A program made the translations under genes and the position numbers. From contig CM059622.1 in the NCBI GenBank assembly GCA_030435675.1, forward strand, positions 13,144,001 to 13,208,000: a stretch of DNA of 64,000 nt, read 5' to 3'. The stretch's first letter is position 1, and every line of letters starts with the position of its first letter. The notes below the pieces were generated by a model. It saw only the letters and a program-made list of their open reading frames with translations. It had not been told where the DNA came from and did no database searches. The stretch is from Steinernema hermaphroditum (taxonomy: Eukaryota > Nematoda > Chromadorea > Rhabditida > Steinernematidae). This document shows positions 59,761 to 64,000 of the stretch, one piece after another.

Positions 59761-61598
59761 GGCAAGGGAAAAGTGAAGATGCCATTCTTTAGGGCGTCTT
59801 TTAATGGCACAAAGTTGTTTACACCTTCAGTGAGATCTCTGAACGGCACAAGGCCGTCAACAGATGGAACCGGTTTGGCCGGTTTAATGTAACCTTCAAA
59901 TTTTGACCATGCCAGAGAGCTCAACGGGCATTCATACGGACAGAGCGTTATCAATTGCTCGACGTTCGCAGTTGATCACAAAAGCAGAAAGCAGGAGATG
60001 CTTTAGGATTGCAACCAAGGAAGTGTTGAAGCGATCTACCGTAATTCCAGTGTTATCCCGTTATGTAAATTTTGTGATTAGTGTGCAGAGCAGTGATCCA
60101 AAAGAGTCCGGACTCCGGAAGGTCGGAAGTCCGGAGGGTCGACTTTGAACGGCATGAACGAACGGTAAACAGTCATTTATCAAATGTGTAATCGTGGACC
60201 GAAAGTTACCTTGCAGAGATCCACCTTTTTGGTAGCACTGTAGAGGTGTCGTGTCCGAAGCACGGCATATTCTCGTGTTTCCCCTCCGGTGATATGTGAT
60301 CCCCTTGCAACATGTTAGTCTTATCATAAGCATGTATTACAAGGATAATACGTGGTGTAGCGGAAGCATAACGAGGGGAGAGGAGAGGGAGATAAGGCAG
60401 ACTGGTTTTAGGGAGGCGGCGCGGGGCGACCGCTTAAGGGTGAGGCTGCAGGGCAGACTGCCGCGGGCAGCGAGCGGGCCGCGCGGGCAGAGGCGCGCGT
60501 GGGACGGGAGCGCGGGGCCACGCCCCGACAGAGGAAGGTGATTCGTCTTTTTCTTTTAGCTAGCTCAAGTTTTACGACTGACGGGAATGGAATATTGCCT
60601 CATCGCCTCATAGAACATTGCCTCACGGATCGGTTGAACGGCTAGCTGATCCGATCCAGTACGTTCGTGTCCATCGCTGAGCATGTCTTTTTGAGAAAAT
60701 GTCCTATAAGGACACCGCTATCTCTTCCCGTGAGATTAGTCCAAGTCAGCTGAGCAACTCATGTCAGCTCTGTTCACTTGGCGTACAATCATCAGACCTA
60801 CGACTCTGTTAGTCACGATGCCACCGAGAATTTTGTGCCACAATTTACTATCTTTAACAAAATAATCTAGGGTGACAACCGGCTAAATGAAATCACTTCT
60901 TCGCCGGTTACGGATCGATCGGAAGCATCTTGTCGAAGATGAAGGAATGTCTTTAAGAGGATCGATACAATTCTGCCTCTTCCAAAACAAATCTTACAAA
61001 ATCACTTGTCAGCAAATGATTATCCGATTACTTCGATTACTTATGCCACTGGTCGAACATGCAAAGGTCGAACACAGATTTTTCTTCCACTGACAAATTC
61101 TCAGTTTTTGAAAGAATTCAGGGAATTGCTCATGACCGCAATGGACGTGCCCCGAGTCCGGATACGAGGACGAAGAAGTCGATCTTTTGGAGCGCCCCAT
61201 CCATAGATTCGCTCACCTCTATAGAAGAGTAGTTGTGGAAGTTTTTTATTTCACTAGGAAGCAGATTCGCTGCTATTTCAGTTCTGAATATAATAAATAT
61301 GTTGAAGTTCTTTTTATTATGTTTCCGTCAACGACAACATCAAGCTGTCGACGAAATAGATTATCTGTTCTTTCGAACTTTCGATACTCTAACCTATGTG
61401 TGATAAGGAGCGCTGTACACATAGCTCTGAGTCACAAATGATGGACACAAAACTTATGCCAATGGCTAACTCTCAGCACAAACCTTATCAGCACAATGCC
61501 AAATTTTCCTTAGAAATAGCACGATTCCAATTGCGCCTGTAAACAAGGCGAAACCTAATAAAAGAGACCATTCGGGGAGAGTTTTCAGTTGGAGCGCC
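59761..61598. other. Gene-free interval with a GC-rich island
   Basis: No gene is recognised. At about 60365-60545 the sequence becomes very GC-rich (GAGGCGGCGCGGGG, CGGGCCGCGCGGGCAG) with several potential short stems, flanked by ordinary sequence. A T-rich run follows at 60545. The rest shows no supportable repeat. Confidence 0.4.
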
Positions 61599-62335
61599 AT
61601 GAAGATTCTCATTCTTCTCTTCCTACTGGGAGTCGTCTCTACTTCGCCCCGCCAAGATGGAGCTGGAGCGGCTTGCAAGGACAGCCCTTGCGGAGTCAAC
61701 AGTGTCTGTTTTGATATCGGCGACCAAGGTCTCTGCTTCTGCAAAGATGGATACGATGGTAGGAATGTCAAAAAATGAGTTAATACCGTACTCCCAAAGG
61801 TGATCCGTACAATGCTTGCCTCAAGCCCGGAGCGACGTGCAAGGATCTGAAGTGCGGGAAGCATGCACTGTGTATTGATCGCTTTTTCAGAGGACCTGAA
61901 TGTTCGTGCGAACTGCCGTACACCGAAGGTGCCGTCGCCTATATTTCCCTTCGTGTGCATTCATTTTAGGCAACCCATATAAGAGTTGCACACAACCTGA
62001 AATTCTGTGTGTTTGTGGCGACAAGGCCCATTGCGAATCGTACGATGGATCGCAAGTTTGCGTTTGTGATCCTGGTTTCGAAGGTAAAAGATCCTCGAGG
62101 ATCTAACAACACTTGTTCTGCTCACTTTGATCTTATTCCATTGGCTCAAAGCAAGACGGCAACTGATGGTATGCTTTCAGGAGATCCCTACCAACGCTGC
62201 TGGGTGCCTCCGTGCGTCCCTCGTTGTGGCGATAACGCCTTCTGCTCCGCGTTCGTCGGAACGCCCGAGTTATGCCTTTGCAAGCCTGGATTCACCGGTG
62301 ACCCTCACCAGGGATGTCATGCCATTGATGGTTAA
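61599..62335 (+). CDS. Small secreted EGF-like repeat protein
   Basis: Exons 61599-61758, 61800-61928, 61970-62083 and 62181-62335 give 185 residues. A signal peptide (MKILILLFLLGVVSTS) precedes four EGF-like units whose ends repeat the form GYDGDPYNAC, EGNPYKSC, GDPYQRCW and GFTGDPHQGC. Each intron falls just after the Gly codon's first base, so exons are symmetric and could be shuffled. An acceptor GTTTTCAG lies about 10 nt before the ATG. The stop follows directly after an unused donor-like site (GATGGTTAATG), and more EGF-like exons lie downstream, so the gene may once have been longer. Confidence 0.75.
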
Positions 62336-62604
62336 TGAATATTTATTTCTAATAAGATTTAATGGTTCTTTGAATTAATAAATCTGCAAGCATGAAGAGG
62401 AATAAATCTCAGATGTGTCGGAGGTCTCTTAAACTCACATCCAAAGTCGTAGAACACACGGGTCCAGTCCAGCTGAAGGCAATAGAAGGCCCTTTGCATG
62501 CGATATCTGCACCTCTCGGTTCACAAATCGCAATGTGTGTTCATCGGTTTTTGTGAATCACAGCATGGAAACGAAGTTTTTTGCAGGGAGCTCCGCCATG
62601 CCTC

Positions 62605-62742
62605 CGACACAAAAATATTTTGCGTTGTGAAGAACTATGAGGCTAAGCAGGGCGCCAGCGATGTGTCCTGCGGATTCAATGCGGACTGTTTCATGATCGC
62701 CGAAAAACCAAAATGCGCCTGCCGTGTTGTCCACGAAGGTAT
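62605..62742 (+). pseudogene. Detached EGF-like exon
   Basis: The frame gives DVSCGFNADCFMIAEKPKCA and ends at a donor-like GGTATGCC. It resembles the first exon of the VWD protein at 59598-59760 (SCGTNADCFFIANQ). No next exon is present, because a mariner fragment follows. Confidence 0.55.
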
Positions 62743-62929
62743 GCCAGTCCCAACAACTCATCTACAGGATGGAGCAGAAGTTTTGTAGCGCCTAAAAATG
62801 AGCGTATCTCGCCGAAAATTCAATGGATCCGCGCGAAAATTGGTATACCTATAAACTGGAAGCCGGAGAACAATCCACAACGATTGTTCGAAATCGCCAC
62901 TTTAAGTGGAAAAAGGCTTTGCAACGTTG

Positions 62930-63170
62930 CTTAAAATTCTTCATCGTGGCCGCGAGCACTTTGTCGCCCATGCTCGCTCCAGAGACCGCTTTAGACTGTC
63001 CAAGATAGTGTGCCAGACTCGCGAAACTTCACTCTCCAAGAATCGACAGATGGCATTGTACAGCGGGTTCATGCCAGGGCTGTTGGAGGGCCACTTGTCC
63101 TTGCCTCACAACTTGGGGCAGAAGTGATTCGCGACTTCCATCGATAATTTCGATCCATGAGCCAGGATGT
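62930..63170 (-). mobile_element. Mariner transposase C-terminal fragment
   Basis: On the minus strand the frame reads KDKWPSNSPGMNPLYNAICR, matching the DLNP-type catalytic region of mariner transposases with the last Asp of that motif changed, and then a helical tail. There are stops and no terminal repeats. Confidence 0.6.
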
Positions 63171-63297
63171 CGTTTTCATGAGCCAGGATGTCCAAATGTC
63201 GTTTTTGATATGTTCTTGATTGAATCTTGCTAATTATGCCTGCAGATTCCGTTCCTGATACATTTGTAGATTTGGAACACAAACCCATAGAAGGGCT

Positions 63298-63412
63298 GTA
63301 AGAAGCACAAGCACGAACCCAGTTGCACCTCTACAACTACTGTTCGAACGTCGACTGTTTCGATTTTGTTGGGGAGGCCATCTGCGTCTGCAGCCAGGGG
63401 TAATCAGGTGTT
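63298..63412 (+). pseudogene. Detached EGF-like exon
   Basis: The frame shows YCSNVDCFDFVGEAICVCSQ and ends in a stop. It is separated from the other EGF-like pieces by the mariner fragment. Confidence 0.45.
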
Positions 63413-64000
63413 GTTAGGAAATGAGCTCACGAGAAACGACAAGGTTAGGCACCCTCAGGAAACCCAAACGAGAAATCCGACAGAGTCCAGCACTTGCCGC
63501 GTGCATTTTGAAGAATAAAATTGCATTTGTGTATGCATGAGGTATAATTGATTTTGATAATGATAGTTAATAAATGCATTTTTAGATTTTTTTGTAGGTT
63601 CCTTGGACTTTCAACTACAACCACAATCGATGTGTAGACATCCAAAAACCAATCAAAAAACAAAATCCGAGATGCATATGACGTTCTACTTTGTGACAAC
63701 ACGAGAACAACACTTTTGCTAGCACATCCCCTCTTTCAGATGAAAAACATTTCCACAAAATCACAGCAAAGCAAAACGATTATACAAGTCGACCTCACCG
63801 GAACCGGTACATAAAGCAAAAACTTAATTTATCACTCTTTTGAGAACAGAATTTACATGCAGAGTGAGTTTCGATGGAATTCGCAACATGCCGGTTTGAC
63901 ATGAAGATGCGAAGTGAATTCTGGTTTCAAAAACAAGAATATGCTCGAAGAGAACATTCTTCCCTTTTCCATGAAAATCGAAAAACGGTAAATCTGGTCA
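63413..64000. other. Gene-free end of the window
   Basis: A/T-rich. No gene, RNA or repeat is recognised. Confidence 0.4.

Overview
This is a stretch of animal nuclear genome, almost certainly from a nematode (Chromadorea, rhabditid or diplogastrid-like). The reasons are many short (about 40-60 nt) introns with TTTCAG-type acceptors, acceptor-like sites placed just before several start codons (candidate spliced-leader sites), a cuticle collagen ending in the usual nematode C-terminus, a DB-module secreted protein, a receptor guanylate cyclase of the gcy type, an OAC-type acyltransferase and a kinesin-3 that fits KLP-6. There are no bacterial operons, CRISPR arrays or phage features. All exon coordinates were worked out by eye from splice signals and reading phase; for most genes the exons sum to an exact multiple of three.

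Positions 1-25400 are mostly accessory DNA. They hold three copies (1-920, 10209-10800, 11119-12925) of an unusual gene that joins a protease-like (C48/Ulp1-like) domain with altered catalytic positions, a CxxC/H-rich segment and a GIY-YIG nuclease domain. They also hold two damaged DNase II paralogues (6571-8815 and 13560-15938), the second carrying an 831-bp hAT element with a perfect 8-bp target duplication. A 55-bp satellite (2050-3400) is split by a SINE-like element. BEL/Pao, Tc1/mariner and RTE-type fragments are scattered through the region. The one clearly intact gene is the cuticle collagen at 19567-20568, with a partial collagen copy at about 22735.

Positions 25400-45200 are gene-dense: an OAC-type acyltransferase with a tRNA-Ser(CGA) inside an intron, dynamitin (dnc-2), a receptor guanylate cyclase of 18 exons, galactose-1-phosphate uridylyltransferase, a damaged F-box-like gene, a KLP-6-like kinesin-3, a second identical tRNA-Ser(CGA), and a DB-module protein. 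A 22-bp-stem hairpin at 40070-40136 resembles a microRNA precursor.

Positions 45200-64000 hold a sparse interval and then acyl-CoA-binding protein, TRAM, an AAGAB-like adaptor-binding protein followed 24 nt later by an unrecognised gene (candidate tight operon), a small zinc-ribbon membrane protein, a chromoshadow-only protein, a VWD/C8/TIL secreted protein and a small EGF-like secreted protein flanked by broken EGF-like exons and a mariner fragment. These genes share no single pathway. They cover housekeeping (ACBP, TRAM, dynamitin, GALT), cuticle and secreted matrix (collagen, DB, VWD, EGF-like), and sensory neuron biology (gcy, klp-6).
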